Assembly (NCBI RefSeq): GCF_040183065.1
Contig: NC_091132.1
Coordinates: 162,400,602-162,464,601 of the forward strand
Source: Periplaneta americana
Taxonomy: Eukaryota; Arthropoda; Insecta; Blattodea; Blattidae
Length of the DNA: 64,000 nucleotides
Direction: 5' to 3'
Every line of letters begins with the position of its first letter. The stretch's first letter is position 1. Position numbers and translations under genes: made by a program. Positions 10,681 through 22,360 of the stretch are shown here, one piece after another. The notes beneath the pieces were generated by a model, which worked only from the letters and a program-made list of their open reading frames with translations, was not told the DNA's origin and ran no database searches.

Positions 10681-11335
10681 CATGCTTGTGGGAAATGTGT
10701 TAACGTAACGGAAACGTTTCTCGGAATCACATTCCCTCACAACGCATGAACGCTCGCACATTGGCGAAAAAAATCTTTTCCATTCGACACCTGTGACATT
10801 TCTCGTTAGAGGGCTGTCTGAGAGAAATATGCGTACATACATGGGCAAAACGCCATTCAAATACTATATTTTCTAAAATTCTTTACATTTCTTTATTCGT
10901 ATGCGTAGGCACACAATTTCTATAGATTCCATATATAGGAAAATATTCTTATATTTGGAACATTTCGGACGCCATGTTCGAACGCATACCAGTGAAAAAC
11001 TATACCAGTGTGATATCTTAAGGAAAGTTGTCAAATTGAGGACATTTCAGACCTCTCATATGTACGCACAATTGGGAAAATCAATTCAAATGTGTTATAT
11101 GTGGGAAAAATATCTCAAATGTGGAACATCTCAGAACCCATGTTCGTACACAAACGGGCGAAAAGTCATTGAAATGAGACACATTCTGGAAACTTTCTTA
11201 TATTCGGTACATAACTAGAAACCATATAACGTACATACGCACAAGGGCGAAAACCAATTCAAAATTGTAAAATTTCTTATAGTGGAATTCGTAATGCAAG
11301 TACGCACACTGTCGAAAAGTCGTTCAAATACCGTG
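10681..11335 (+). pseudogene. Decayed continuation of gene A zinc-finger array
   Basis: At least six or seven finger-sized relics with recognisable linker DNA (variants of CACTGGCGAAAAGCCATTCAAATG) continue the array past the stop, in shifting frames with many stops. Examples are near 10770, 10840, 10990, 11075, 11150, 11245 and 11310. The gene once encoded about twice as many fingers. Decay is heavier than in the coding part, so the truncation looks old. Confidence 0.85.
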
Positions 11336-11377
11336 TTTTTCTTTCTTTTGTTTCCTGATATTGTTTTAGAGGAGTCG

Positions 11378-11600
11378 ACCTGGTTGGCGAGTTGGTATAG
11401 CGCCGACCTTCTATGCCAAAGGTTGCGGTTTCAATACCGGGCTAGGTCGATAGTATTTAAGTGCTTAAATGCGACAGGCTCATGTCAGTAGATTTACTGG
11501 CATGTAAAATAACTCCAGCAGTACTAATTTCCGGCACATCCGGCAACGCTGATATAACCTCTTCAGTTGCGAGTGTCGTTAAATAAAACATAACATTAAC
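11378..11600 (+). repeat. tRNA-headed SINE, family S2
   Basis: The head TGGCGAGTTGGTATAGCGCC and a B-box-like segment are followed by the body GACAGGCTCATGTCAGTAGA and the tail GTGTCGTTAAATAAAACATA. Other copies are at 16857-17075 and 63838-64000. The AATAAA near 11582 could serve as a polyadenylation signal for gene A, but this is not shown. Confidence 0.8.
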
Positions 11601-12595
11601 ATTGTTATAGGAAATACAAACCTAAATATTTCTGTGTACTAAGACAAAACAGTAAACATTGTTTACTTTTCTTAAAAGAAAGAGACGCATCGAGGAGCAC
11701 ATGTAAAGTAAATCCATTGTAAATAAGTTGGAAAACGCTCCATTTAGCTTTAAGTAAACGTGATACCTGTAAACCGGCAATTTCTCTTAGTGTTGAGTCA
11801 ATGTATAAAATGTTTGACCGTGAAATGAAATATATATATAAGAAAGTAAATATGATTAGTTATATTTCGATCATATTCGATGTTTTTTTTTGTAACCTGT
11901 GTGAAATACGTTTAGAAATGATCTTCAAGTTCTTAAAACAATAGAACAAGTGGTGTTTTCGTATCATTACTGTTTAGAAACTGTAAAAGAAAAAAAGTTA
12001 CTCGAAGACGCAATCGAGTAGTTGAATCGTAATTACTTCTTGAATTAATTTATTACAGATTTATGTACAAAGGACACTTACGACCGGCATTATGCGACAG
12101 TTTTGCTTAGACGAATAATTCATATTAATCTTGCTTTGCGTATCAATATTAACATTTTAAAATAAAGCCTATATTGACATTTAGTGCCATTTAAAAGAAA
12201 TGTAAACGAATAAAAACATAATTTCTTTAATGGAACTCGTTCTATGTCTCCTTTCACATAGATTGCATGTGTTATAGCCCGGCCACTGACATTAAAACCT
12301 GCGCCACAAACCAATGTTCGTTCGTGCGCAGGTTGTCATAGTGGGGGATCTATTGTGTTGTAGATGCGCTCCCTGATCGACGTCTCGCAGCGAGTATGTT
12401 CTAAACTTCGAAACAGCACTCGTGTCCGCGTCCAATCTTTTACTTTTCAATCAATTATTAATATTCCTTCTAGACTTATTGTGTATAGTTAAAACATATT
12501 GTAATTTATAATAATGGAAGGGAAATCAAATGTGCGCGGCAGGCTTTTGAAAAATGACGCGCGTTAAGTTATTTATAACGTTGTGAAGTATTTAA
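11601..12595. other. Intergenic DNA, no gene recognised
   Basis: Mostly AT-rich. A less AT-rich patch at about 12230-12450 has several CpGs but no readable exon. Confidence 0.5.
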
Positions 12596-13592
12596 GGGGT
12601 TAGGGACAGCTTACAGCAATAACATTTTTGGAAATATTCAACATTTTTTTCCTCCATTACTGCATCTTATACAATAATGAAAATTGGTATGTGTAAAACA
12701 CTGTCTTTCTGATATATTAATAAAAATATTTTTACGATTTAAAAAAATGATTTATATATTTTTTTTACAAATTCAAAATGGTGGCAGTTCACTGTGCAGT
12801 GATGGAGCATTTCCCTCATAATCCATACATTTGTTAACTTTTTCATGTTGTCTCTCTTTTATTTTATTACTGAAACTCATGTTTACAATATCATGTTCTT
12901 TCAGCTATATTCCTTAATAAATAATATTTTTTTATTTTGTTTTAGAAGAAAGTGCTGATACTTGACCATTTTTAAAATGAATTTATTTTTTATCATAGAA
13001 TCTATCAAAGGTAGAGAAGTGATCTTGCATCGTATTGTAGATATAACATACATAAATACACAAAAAATGTCATCACAGAATGTTGGATAGTCTTTTAGTT
13101 ATGTGGGAAATGCGTCATCACTGCACAGTGAAATCAATTTTGAAAAAACAAAATGTAAATAATTTTTTTAATTCGTAAACATTTTTTTATTCAACTATAT
13201 TCCTTAATAAACATTTTTTTTTTTTACAAGAAAGTGCTGAAACTTGACCATTTTTTTTAATGAATTTATATTTTATCAGAGAATCTATCAAAGGTAGAGA
13301 AGTGAGCTTGCATCATGTTGTAGATATAACATACATAAATATACTAAAAATTTCATCACAATATTTATAGTTTTTTAGTTATGTGGGAAATGCTTCATCA
13401 CTGCACAATGAAATGAATTTTGAAAAAACAAAATGTAAATAATTTTTTTTAAATCATAAAAATATTTTTTTCATACAGGAGAAGGACAATGTTTTACACA
13501 TTCCTATTTTGATTATTGTACAAGATACGTTAATGGAGGAAAAAATGTTGAATATTTCCAAACTTTTACTGCTGTAAGATGTACCTAACCCC
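12596..13592. mobile_element. TTAA-flanked non-autonomous DNA element
   Basis: TTAA occurs at 12592-12595 and 13593-13596. The terminal inverted repeats read GGGGTTAGGGACAGCTTACA on the left and, inverted, GGGGTTAGGTACATCTTACA on the right, and continue inward for over 50 bp. The interior contains two similar units (about 12895-13190 and 13190-13450). TTAA targeting suggests a piggyBac-type mobiliser; no transposase is present. A degenerate relative lies at 5458-6057. Confidence 0.8.
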
Positions 13593-13596
13593 TTAA

Positions 13597-14245
13597 AAGA
13601 GAAAAGAAATGAATTTAAGTTGAAATATAATGTTGTCACATCAACAAGGAAGCTACGGGAGATTCGGCCAACTTGATAAAAAACGTTTTGAAGGAAGGGG
13701 CAGTGTCATTGTCTACCACAGTTGGAGTCCGACTAGTGTAACCCGGCCTAGTGAGCTGCTCTTATAGTGATGACGTCTCCCCCTCCATGGCCACGTGAGT
13801 ATTGGAAAAGTCAGAGGTCTTTTTATAGTTGGTCGAACTACAGGTAAGATGTGAATGACTGTTTACTCTTGGACCCACCTTCCCCCATTGTAATATAAAT
13901 CACTTATTATTTTCTTTTTCTATAGTCACAGTAGATTAGTTATTCATAGATGTGTTAGCAGTGGTGCAGTGCCAATTTTTTAAATGTCGGATCTCTCAAC
14001 TTGTTGCGAAAATATAATAATTGTTCCCAAAAGGCTCTAATGACAGTTTCACAGAGGGTCAACAACAGATGTGATCGTGGATCTGATGCAATCCTTGTCC
14101 TGGTATCTTCTGCTGATCTGTAGTACCGCAGCCATGAAATGACAGGGCTATGGATTTCACTGAACCAGGGTAAGTCCACGTAGCTTCATGAACGTAAGTG
14201 CTGATATATATGAATCGCTTCATAAAGAAAGGGCGTCAGTCACAT
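13597..14245. other. Intergenic DNA, no gene recognised
   Basis: A short open frame on the reverse strand (13955-14179) has no recognisable domain and is not called a gene. Confidence 0.4.
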
Positions 14246-15944
14246 TTTTTTTTTTTTTTTTCGAAATTGAGTTAACATTGAATTTCCCATCTTGAATGTT
14301 CAACACAGACAGACCTGTTACAATTCTACATTACCCCAAATCTGCCTTACTTTACAATTTTAATCACCTATACCAAGTCTCACAACTAAAAAAAAAAAAT
14401 AAACAGAAACAAACAAAAAACCACACACATACACATTACAAGGTCAATTTAATACACCATTACTTTTAACTTTCTCTTCCCATTTCATTTTCCTATCATT
14501 AAAAATTTGCCCAATTTATTTAACTCTCTTATATTAGTTAGATTACATATTTTCTTATATGCTATATATCTATTCATATTCAAAAAATGTATTATTTATC
14601 CACTTTTTCCTTGTATTGTCTGTTACTTGACATTCTAATAATATATGGAACGTGTCTTCCCCCAAGCCACAAAGGGGGCAGATATCCTTCTCTATGGTAC
14701 CCCTCCTGTTTTTCAGTTTCCATATTTCTAGTCTCCACCAAGCTAAGCCCATCCTCACTTCCCTATTATTTATTCTGACATATTCTACTTGTTGCTATGA
14801 CTTTTTAATGTCCTTATAGATAATTAATGTTCTTAATTCGTTCAGATTTTGATATAATACCTGTCTTGTAGTTTCATTTCACCTCACTTTTACGATTTTA
14901 CAAATTACATTTAAATTCATTACTCCAATTTCCTCCAAAAACCATCTTAGACCTAATCTGCTCACCTTGTTCTTTAAATCTTCTAGCTAAATGGATGTAA
15001 GAAATATAAATGATACTCGGGACGAAATTAAACACCGAATAAATGTGGGAAATGCCTGTTATTATTCAGTTGAGAAGCTTTTATCATCCAGTCTGCTGTC
15101 AAAAAATCTGAAAGAATTTATAAAACAGTTATATTACCGGTTGTTCTGTATGGTTGTGAAACTTGGACTCTCACTCTGAGAGAGGAATATAGGTTAAGGG
15201 TGTTTGAGAATAAGGTGCTTAGAAAAATATTTGGGCCTAAGAGGGATGAAGTTACAGGAGAATGGAGAAAGTTACACAACGCAAAACTGTACGCATTGTA
15301 TTCCTCACCTGACATAATTAGGAACATTAAATCCAGACGTTTGAGATGGGCAGGGCATGTAGCACGTATGGGTGAATCCAGAAATGCATATAGAGTGTTA
15401 GTTGGGAGGCCGGAGGGAAAAAAGACCTTTGGGGAGACTGAGACGTAGATGGGAAGATAATATTCAAATGGATTTGAGGGAGGTGGGATATGATAGAGAC
15501 TGGATTAATCTTGCTCAGGATAGAGATCAATGGTGGGCTTATGTGAGGGCGGCAATGAACCTTCGGGTTCCTTAAAAGTCAGTAAGTAAGCCAATTGGAT
15601 TTCAAATTCGTATCCTGAAGAAACTGCAAACACTTCTTTTCAATGGCACTATCCTCCTTCTGCATAATATGACCTAAGAATTTTATTTTCCGTACTAGTA
15701 TCGTTCCCATAATACTATCTACCCCCATTTCAAATGTAGCAGCTAGGATAGAAGCGTTCCACGGGATTCCTAGAAATTTCTTACAAAATTTACATCTAAT
15801 TCTATCAATAAGCTGGCTAGATAAATCATTACCCTAAATTTCTATATAATGCAATATTTTCGATTCAACAATAGCTCTGTAAATATTAAACAGGTTTTTT
15901 ATCTCTATATTCTGCCATTTATTCAAGCACTTATCTATCGCTGG
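14246..15944 (-). mobile_element. LINE 3' region, split by a family L insertion
   Basis: Reading the reverse strand from 15944, the sequence encodes the part after the reverse transcriptase (HYIEI, RIRCKFCKKFLGIPWNAS, FLGHIMQKEDSAIEKK). After the insertion it continues at 14994 and ends with a zinc-knuckle-like CPLCGLGEDTFHILLEC (about 14620-14680). A poly(A) tail shows as T-run 14246-14262. Several stops; not functional. The clade is not certain. Confidence 0.7.
14995..15591 (+). mobile_element. LINE 3' tail (family L) nested in another LINE
   Basis: A 5'-truncated family L copy from the NDTRDEIKHRIN block through [33 protein letters not shown] and [12 protein letters not shown], ending in a TAAG tail. 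It interrupts the reverse-strand LINE 14246-15944. Confidence 0.85.
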
Positions 15945-16047
15945 TAAGTGCTGATACATGATTTAGGATAAATCTTGCACGAGTTGACATTTTCATAGGA
16001 GGACCTCTTCAAGCGCATTATTCATTGCACGGTGTAGTATCGATTCA

Positions 16048-16560
16048 GCCACAGCATCCAGTTCAACAGGAGACCAGATCCTCTGCCTGCCTATCTGTGA
16101 TATGTTTCCTTTGAGGGTGTGTTCGTGTGGTATAGTGTAGAGTCAAAGAGTGTGTGTGTTCTGAAATTGAGTTGTGTGTTGAGAATTTCTCCACATATGC
16201 AAAACACATCACAAATGCTAACCACACCCACAGAGACATCAACACACACATGGAAATACTACACATCCAACCAAAAAGCCAGAAACTAAACACACTAGAA
16301 CAATATGAAATATACAGACACACGAAAACACACCCCAACGAAATTCTCAACACACAACTCAATTTCAGAACACACATACACTTTGACTTTACACTATACC
16401 ACACAAACACACCCTCACAGGAAACAAAACAAGAGGCGCCAAAACCAACAACGATCAGTTCTGAGGATGGCCCATAAATAGGTCGAAACATGTAAACAAC
16501 GTACGTTGGAATTTAACACAAGAAAGTCTTATTCCGGAAAAAAAAAGTGAGATTACCGAA
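16048..16560 (+). mobile_element. Penelope-like element, C-terminal fragment with inverted end
   Basis: The + strand 16190-16410 encodes the region after the GIY-YIG core typical of Penelope-like elements (MEILHIQPKSQKLN, LEQYEIYRHTKTHPNEILNT). Segment 16117-16190 is an inverted copy of 16338-16412, so the 5' side carries an inverted piece of its own 3' region. The 3' part includes GAGGATGGCCCATAAATAGG. It is a broken remnant. Confidence 0.75.
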
Positions 16561-16856
16561 TTTCAGGGTGTCCAGCGCGCACCTTGAACATCCGCATCGA
16601 CATGGTAATCTATTTGCTGACAGACAACTTCTTTTAATCGTGAACCAATGTGTTACTATAGGCTGAAATTTGAGAGCAGAATATACACCAGTTCTGCCTT
16701 TTCCTTCGTTTTAATAAAGTAGCTGCCATTTGGTTTTTTAAAAGAAAATAATTGTTTCTAGTATTTTTCGTTTATTGTTTTAAGGGTAATCCACGTTTCG
16801 TGATGGCTTAAAAACAATCTGGAGATGGCGACTATCTAAGAACTCGAAGATGGTGT

Positions 16857-17075
16857 CAATCTGGTTGGCAAGTTAGTATAGCGCTGGCCTTCTTTGCCCA
16901 AGGTTGTGGGTTCCATCCTGGGTCAGGTCGACTGCATTTAAGTGTGCTTAAATGCGACAGGCTCATGTCAGTAGATTTACTGGCATGCAAAAGAACTCCT
17001 GCGGGACAAAATTCCGGCACATCCAGCGACGCTGGTATAACCTCTGCAGTTGCAAGCGTCGTTAAATAAAACATA
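16857..17075 (+). repeat. tRNA-headed SINE, family S2
   Basis: A good copy: head TGGCAAGTTAGTATAGCGCT, B-box-like GGTTGTGGGTTCCATCC, body GACAGGCTCATGTCAGTAGA and tail AAGCGTCGTTAAATAAAACA. Confidence 0.85.
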
Positions 17076-17349
17076 ACATTTAACATTTCGAATATGGTAT
17101 GTTAAAAGTTAGTAGTCAATTCTGGATCAAATTCGGAAACATTTTTAAGATTGAAATCATAATTTAATCTGATACGCGTACAATCGTATGTAGTAACATA
17201 ACATTTTGGTTAGATAATGTAGGCCTATGTAAGATGGAAGGGCTTGAGATTGAATTTTTTCCGTGGAAAGACCTAAATTGAAAACACCACAAATAATCGC
17301 GTATTGCGAAGAGCCAAAGCTAAAGTGATTGGTCCAAAAAATTTGGGAT

Positions 17350-18240
17350 ATGTAATTATTACTAAAGACAGGATTTTCATGCAAATGCATGTTTTTATAT
17401 AAGTTTTCTACAGTTCTCAAACTTTGGAAATAACCATTTCATGGCTTAGTGATTCGAAATATGTACACTTTTTTCGTGCATATTTTCATGTTTTGGTCTT
17501 TTTAGTGGTAAATTCATGTTTTCTTTTTTACATTTTAAGTTTCATAATGCATATTTTGAGGTTTATGTTGCATATTAGGCCTACGTCCATTTTTATAGTT
17601 TCATTGCATATTTTATATTAAATCGCATGATACTGCATTTTATAAATGTTGCCTCGTAGAGTTTGGTATTTCTGAGCTTACAGTATTTGAGTATATGCAC
17701 TGAAAAAATTAAGTGAAATGCTAATGGTTTGCAGGATTTCTACCTGAGGATTTTAAACCTTACCAGCTAATCCTCTCATTGTATTGTCACACTGGAATTC
17801 CACACTCCTGTTCTATACAAGTCTTATGCTGAGGCTAAAATTATTATTAGAAAGACGCCTCTTCTGCTCCCTTCCATACTTTGTAGTTTGGCGACAATAG
17901 TACTAACATGCCTTTAATTTGGAAAGGTAGATAGGTAGAAGGTCTGTAGTAGGCTACATGTACTGGTGTTTTGTGAATTAGCTACTGTATTTGTGTTCTG
18001 TGGTGATCTGTGAAGTGTTGTAATGCCCCTGATTAAATGTTCGAGAAGGGAAAAGAATATCTTAGAAATTTGGAAAGACTGTTAGTAGTGCCATTCGAAA
18101 ATAAAATGTAAGTTTCAATTTTGACATTGCATATTTTCAGTGTTCTTTTCCTTCATTGTGCATATTTGGCCATTTGATAATGCATGGATGCATGCATTTT
18201 ACGATTTGATAGTGCATGAAAATCCTGTTTCTAGTAATTA
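17350..18240. mobile_element. Possible DNA element with inverted ends
   Basis: ACAGGATTTTCATGCA near 17363 is matched by TGCATGAAAATCCTGT near 18208, and the complementarity extends outward through GTAATTA-like bases. The interior is T-rich with repeated GCATATTTT. No transposase and no clear target duplication were found. Confidence 0.45.
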
Positions 18241-18682
18241 CTTTTGGTATTGTACAGTATATCGCTACTACTGTCATGGGAATGAGATGGACAATGATTG
18301 CTTGAAAATATTCTGTATAATTCTGTATTTTTTGTGTTGATGTAACCTACATATTTGTTTTTAGTATCGGTATGATCTAATCGGCTACTATTTTAGGAAG
18401 GAAGTGTCCATTTCTGTGCTGGTTTTAACCATGATTCAACAATAATAATTATATCATGATTTTTTTAACTAAGAAATCTTATAAATCATATATTTTTCGT
18501 TTTAAATTTCGAGAATTCAATTGTAAAATGGATAATTTTTATTTCATTAGAATTTTTATGTTTATTTTAACCTGAAATTGCTTTTTTGAGACATGCGACT
18601 TGGAGTTCTAAAAGATTCATGTGGTTCGACACATGGAATAAGGCATTTTGTAAATTGCCCTTGACTTGTTTATACCCTAGAT

Positions 18683-19449
18683 CAGCATTTCTCAAACTAT
18701 GGTCCGCGGACCACCTGTGGTACTCGAGGTCTGCCCTTGTGCTCCTTCAAAAAAAGACAGAAGAAAAAATAAAATTCAAACGAATTCCATATCATACTAT
18801 GGCTGAAAATCTCAGAGTTTGTAAATAACACATGGCAATCTCCTTTCACTTTTTCTCCCAATACTGACATTTTATGAAATGTATTTACCCTACCTGTCTA
18901 TCGACTTCCCACTCTACTCTCAGCAAAAAAAGAGGGATTTAAAGCACTATGAACGTGGTGTTTCTCGTTATCTTTTCCGTGCACCTCTGGTTCCATGCCT
19001 CTAACAGCTAGGGACCACCTGAATTCATAACAGGACCAAAGTACCGAAACTTTTCATGTATTTATGACTTTCTTAATAGTTTGCACATTAAAATGGTCAC
19101 GTACTGTACGTTGTACACCAATAATAGAACATGCAAAATTGCATCTTTACTTGTTCAAAATTGGGCATGTTTCTGCATTATTATTTTTTTTATTTCTTTT
19201 TTTGCAGATGACGATATAACAAATTTTCTTCTATTAACATTAACTTAATTGGTTAATACCAATATAAAATTAATTGAATTAAATTAATTTTAATTAATTA
19301 TTTCTACATTAAAATATAAGTATATTTATATTAAAATATGCTACATAAATGATAAGTTTGCTTTCGAAGGGAACAAGAGTAAGGTGGTCTGCGGAACTGT
19401 TCTGACTTAAAAAAGTGGTCCCCACTTCACAAAAGTTTGAGAAACGCTG
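18683..19449. mobile_element. Non-autonomous hAT element
   Basis: A perfect 8-bp duplication, CCCTAGAT, lies at 18675-18682 and 19450-19457. The ends are inverted: CAGCATTTCTCAAACTAT and AAAAGTTTGAGAAACGCTG. The CAG..CTG termini with an 8-bp target site are the hAT signature. The interior encodes nothing recognisable. Confidence 0.9.
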
Positions 19450-19457
19450 CCCTAGAT

Positions 19458-20441
19458 CATACATGTAACAGATAGGTCACCTTATAGGCTTTGACGGTAA
19501 CAACTTTTGTCAGGTTTACTACGCTGCCATCTAGTTGTTACATAAGGAATCACGTCATAATTCCCATTTGAATTGCATTAGCGACTGTACTGCCATCTCC
19601 TGTTCGTTTATGGCGGATGGGTGGCGATCCTGGCGGTTGTTCTCTTCAAAGTGCTGCCGATTTTAACAGCGATGAGTTATGTTACATATATGATCTACTA
19701 GGTTTATACCTATTGTTTTCTATCTATCAGTAAAAATTGAGGTATCTTATCATGAATTTGAGGTCGACTTGGGATTTCGTCTTTTCCTGTGCTGGGTGTA
19801 GGTTTATCTTACGAATTTGCTCCCTGTTATTCTCATATGAAAACATTTTCTCTATATTACTTTCCTTTCTTTCTTGATGTTATTTTAGCGTAGGAACTTT
19901 GGATTTTCGATTCACTTTTTGTGAGAGTCAGATGAGGATGGTTAGTATTGAGTCTGGGTAAAGGTTTCCACCTTGGTTTCTCGGGAAACTTTTCTTCTTT
20001 TTCTATCACAGATCCCCTAGAACTTGGTTCTGGAGCCATGACAGGAATGTGCGTATTCTTCGTGGGTGCAGACAGAGGCCGTTGAAATAACTGTTTCACT
20101 TTCTATGCATAAGATACATTGCCTATACCGGTACTTCTTTTTTTGAAAGATGCGACATGACAGGAGCGTTGCGATTGGAAAAACAACTGAATGTCACATA
20201 GCGTGGTAGGTCTGTTGCTATGGTAACAACGGTTGAGTTGCCAAACTTACCTTTTCAACATGGCGAGTGCTTAATAGCTCCCTTGGTGACATTTATTGTG
20301 CACACAATGTTAGCATTGGTACGTTTCGTCTTTGATTCTCTGTCGATTTTTGTATTGTTTTTTTACCTTAGCGTCAATTGTCAATGAATGTTTTAACGTC
20401 AGCCATCCTAACGTCAATTGCTAGCTTCCATCAGCTGACAG
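19458..20441. other. Unassigned intergenic sequence
   Basis: A reverse-strand open frame at 19857-20099 gives an 80-residue basic, Pro-rich peptide with no domain I recognise. It could be a fragment of an exon but has no supporting splice context that I can defend. Confidence 0.35.
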
Positions 20442-21251
20442 CGAATAATAACAGGATTTCCCATATTAATTCTGTGTTTAATTTCCTCCCGAGTATCATT
20501 TATATTTGTTATTGTTGCTCCCAGGTATTTGAATTTTTCCACCTCTTGAAAGAATACATTTCCAATTTTTATATTTCCATTTCGTACAATATTCTCGTCA
20601 CGAGACAATATAGTCATATACTTTGTCTTTTCGGGATTTACTTCCAAACCTAGCTCTTTACTTGCTTCAAGTAAAATTCCCATGTTTTCCCTAATCGTTT
20701 GTCGATTTTCTCCTAACATATTCACGTCATCCGCATAGACAAGCAGCTGATGTAACCCGTTCAATTCCAAACCCTCTCTGTTATCCTGGACTTTCCTAAT
20801 GGCATACTCTAGAGCAAAGTTGAAAAGTAAAGGTGATAGTGCATCTCCTTCCTTTAGCCCACAGTGAATTGGAAACGCATCTGACAGAAACTGACCAAAT
20901 TCAATAAGAATATCATATAAAACTTCTCTCTTAACCGAGTCATATGCCTTTTTTAAATCTATGAATAATTGATGCACAGTACCCTTATACTCCCATTTTT
21001 TTCTCCATTATCTGTCGAATACAAAATATCTGATCAATAGTTGATCTATTACGCCTAAAACCTCACTGATGATCCCCAATAATTTCATCTACATATGGAA
21101 TTAATCTTCTGAAAAGAATATTGGACAAAATTTTGTACGATGTCAACAGAATTGATATTCCTCGAAAGTTACTACAGTTAGTCTGTTTTATAAATTCTAA
21201 CTTTCAGATTTTTTGACAGCAGACTGGATGATAAAAGCTTCTCAACCGAAT
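20442..21251 (-). mobile_element. Circularly permuted LINE reverse-transcriptase fragment (family L)
   Basis: The reverse strand encodes [27 protein letters not shown], then [20 protein letters not shown], the catalytic YADDVNMLG box and NPEKTKYM through KHRINMGN. The piece that should follow (VEKLLSSSLLSKNLK-type DNA) is instead at the opposite end, 21183-21251. Both outer ends share CGAAT (20442-20446, 21247-21251). About 30 codons are missing between palm motifs, so it is inactive. Confidence 0.85.
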
Positions 21252-21623
21252 GACACCAACTGTTTTGTTATGGTCCCTTTAGCACCCACCATTAATCCGA
21301 TGACTTCTTTATCCCTGAGTAAGTATGAAATGAGCATAGCTTTTTTGTGTCCACGACACTTCTTGTGTCCTTCCTTAGTGCTTATAGAAGAAGACGATGT
21401 GCTGTAGCTTATAAAAAGTAGGCCTATTTCGAAGACAAGCGATAAACCAAATAAATGGTTCACTAGTAATGGACTTAAACTAAACACGGATAACACCACT
21501 ACGATTTCGTTTCAAACTCAGTGAAAAACTAATAGCAATAAAATATTAAAATTGTTACAAATGTAATCTCCATCTTACGATGTTTGGTGACGTATACACG
21601 TCCGTTGATGTGACATATTAATG
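21252..21623. other. Unassigned intergenic sequence
   Basis: No exon or repeat recognised. Confidence 0.4.
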
Positions 21624-21884
21624 AATTTAAATACTATTATAGTCACAATCATGCCATGGTATGAAAGAAAAATTTCATAACCTCGAGCGGGAATCGAACC
21701 TGCGACTTCCTGTTTCAATGAAAGGATAATTCCAAGCCTTTGGCGTGAGACGAACTCGATAGCTCAGTGGTAGAGCGCCTGACTGGAAAACAGGAAGTCG
21801 CAGGTTCGATTCCCGCTTGAGGTTATGAAATTTTTCTTTCATACCATGGCATGATTGTGACTATAATAGTATTTAAATTCATTA
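21624..21884. repeat. Inverted repeat containing a tRNA-like unit
   Basis: Arm 21624-21718 is the near-perfect inverted complement of 21784-21884. The arms include AATTTAAATACTATTATAG, the TATGAAAGAAAAATTTCATA block and the 3' half of a tRNA-like sequence. The 65-bp spacer holds the tRNA 5' half. Confidence 0.85.
21753..21823 (+). tRNA. tRNA-like sequence (possible tRNA or SINE-like copy)
   Basis: A cloverleaf can be drawn. The acceptor AACTCGA pairs with TTGAGGT with one mismatch. The D arm is GCTCAGTGGTAGAGC, the anticodon loop CTGGAAA sits in an imperfect stem, and the T arm is built on GGTTCGATTCC. The variable arm is short. GGA in the anticodon position would mean Ser, but a Ser tRNA should have a long variable arm, so function is doubtful. 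Confidence 0.4.
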
Positions 21885-22346
21885 AAATTGTATTTCGACA
21901 CTGGCATCATTTATTTCTGCTCTCTTTCTAACTCGTTCCAAACTAATAGCACTACTGAAAAAAAAAGAAATAGTAAAATGGACTTGGAACAGTATGGTTT
22001 TGGGCATTGACAGCGTGGCAGTCCATATTGGGAACATAGCACTGTAGTTCCAAGCTCGGCCGCTTAACTGTCATGTCCCATCTTTCAAAAAAAATTAGTA
22101 GATTTCGAATCGCGTCATTCTCTCGTAAATTTGGAGTCCCAACAACAAGAATTAAGGAAATTTCTATTATAGCTTTGAAGGGTTCTCGCAGATTTTATGG
22201 CGACATTTGTATTTGAATTCAAATTACAGTTGTATTTTCTCTGTCTATTTTTTTATCTGTATTTTTAAAATTTTCATTATGTGAAATATTATCTACTGCA
22301 AATTTTAGTTTCTTGTAAACAAATTTCTTGTAAGACATTTTTCATG
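21885..22346. other. Unassigned intergenic sequence
   Basis: AT-rich with no exon or repeat recognised. Confidence 0.4.
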
Positions 22347-22360
22347 TCATTTTAAATGTT

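Noticed and set aside
13955-14179. 74-codon reverse frame resembling part of a repeat protein
   Set aside because: Too short and unrecognised to call; no continuation upstream or downstream.
14193-14265. Short T-run as an RNA polymerase III terminator
   Set aside because: Better explained as the poly(A) tail of the reverse-strand LINE.
16063-16491. 142-codon Cys/Val/Ser-rich reverse frame
   Set aside because: It is the antisense shadow of the Penelope-like coding strand.
19857-20099. 80-codon reverse-strand frame, basic and Pro-rich
   Set aside because: No recognisable family and no supporting exon structure; left as unassigned.
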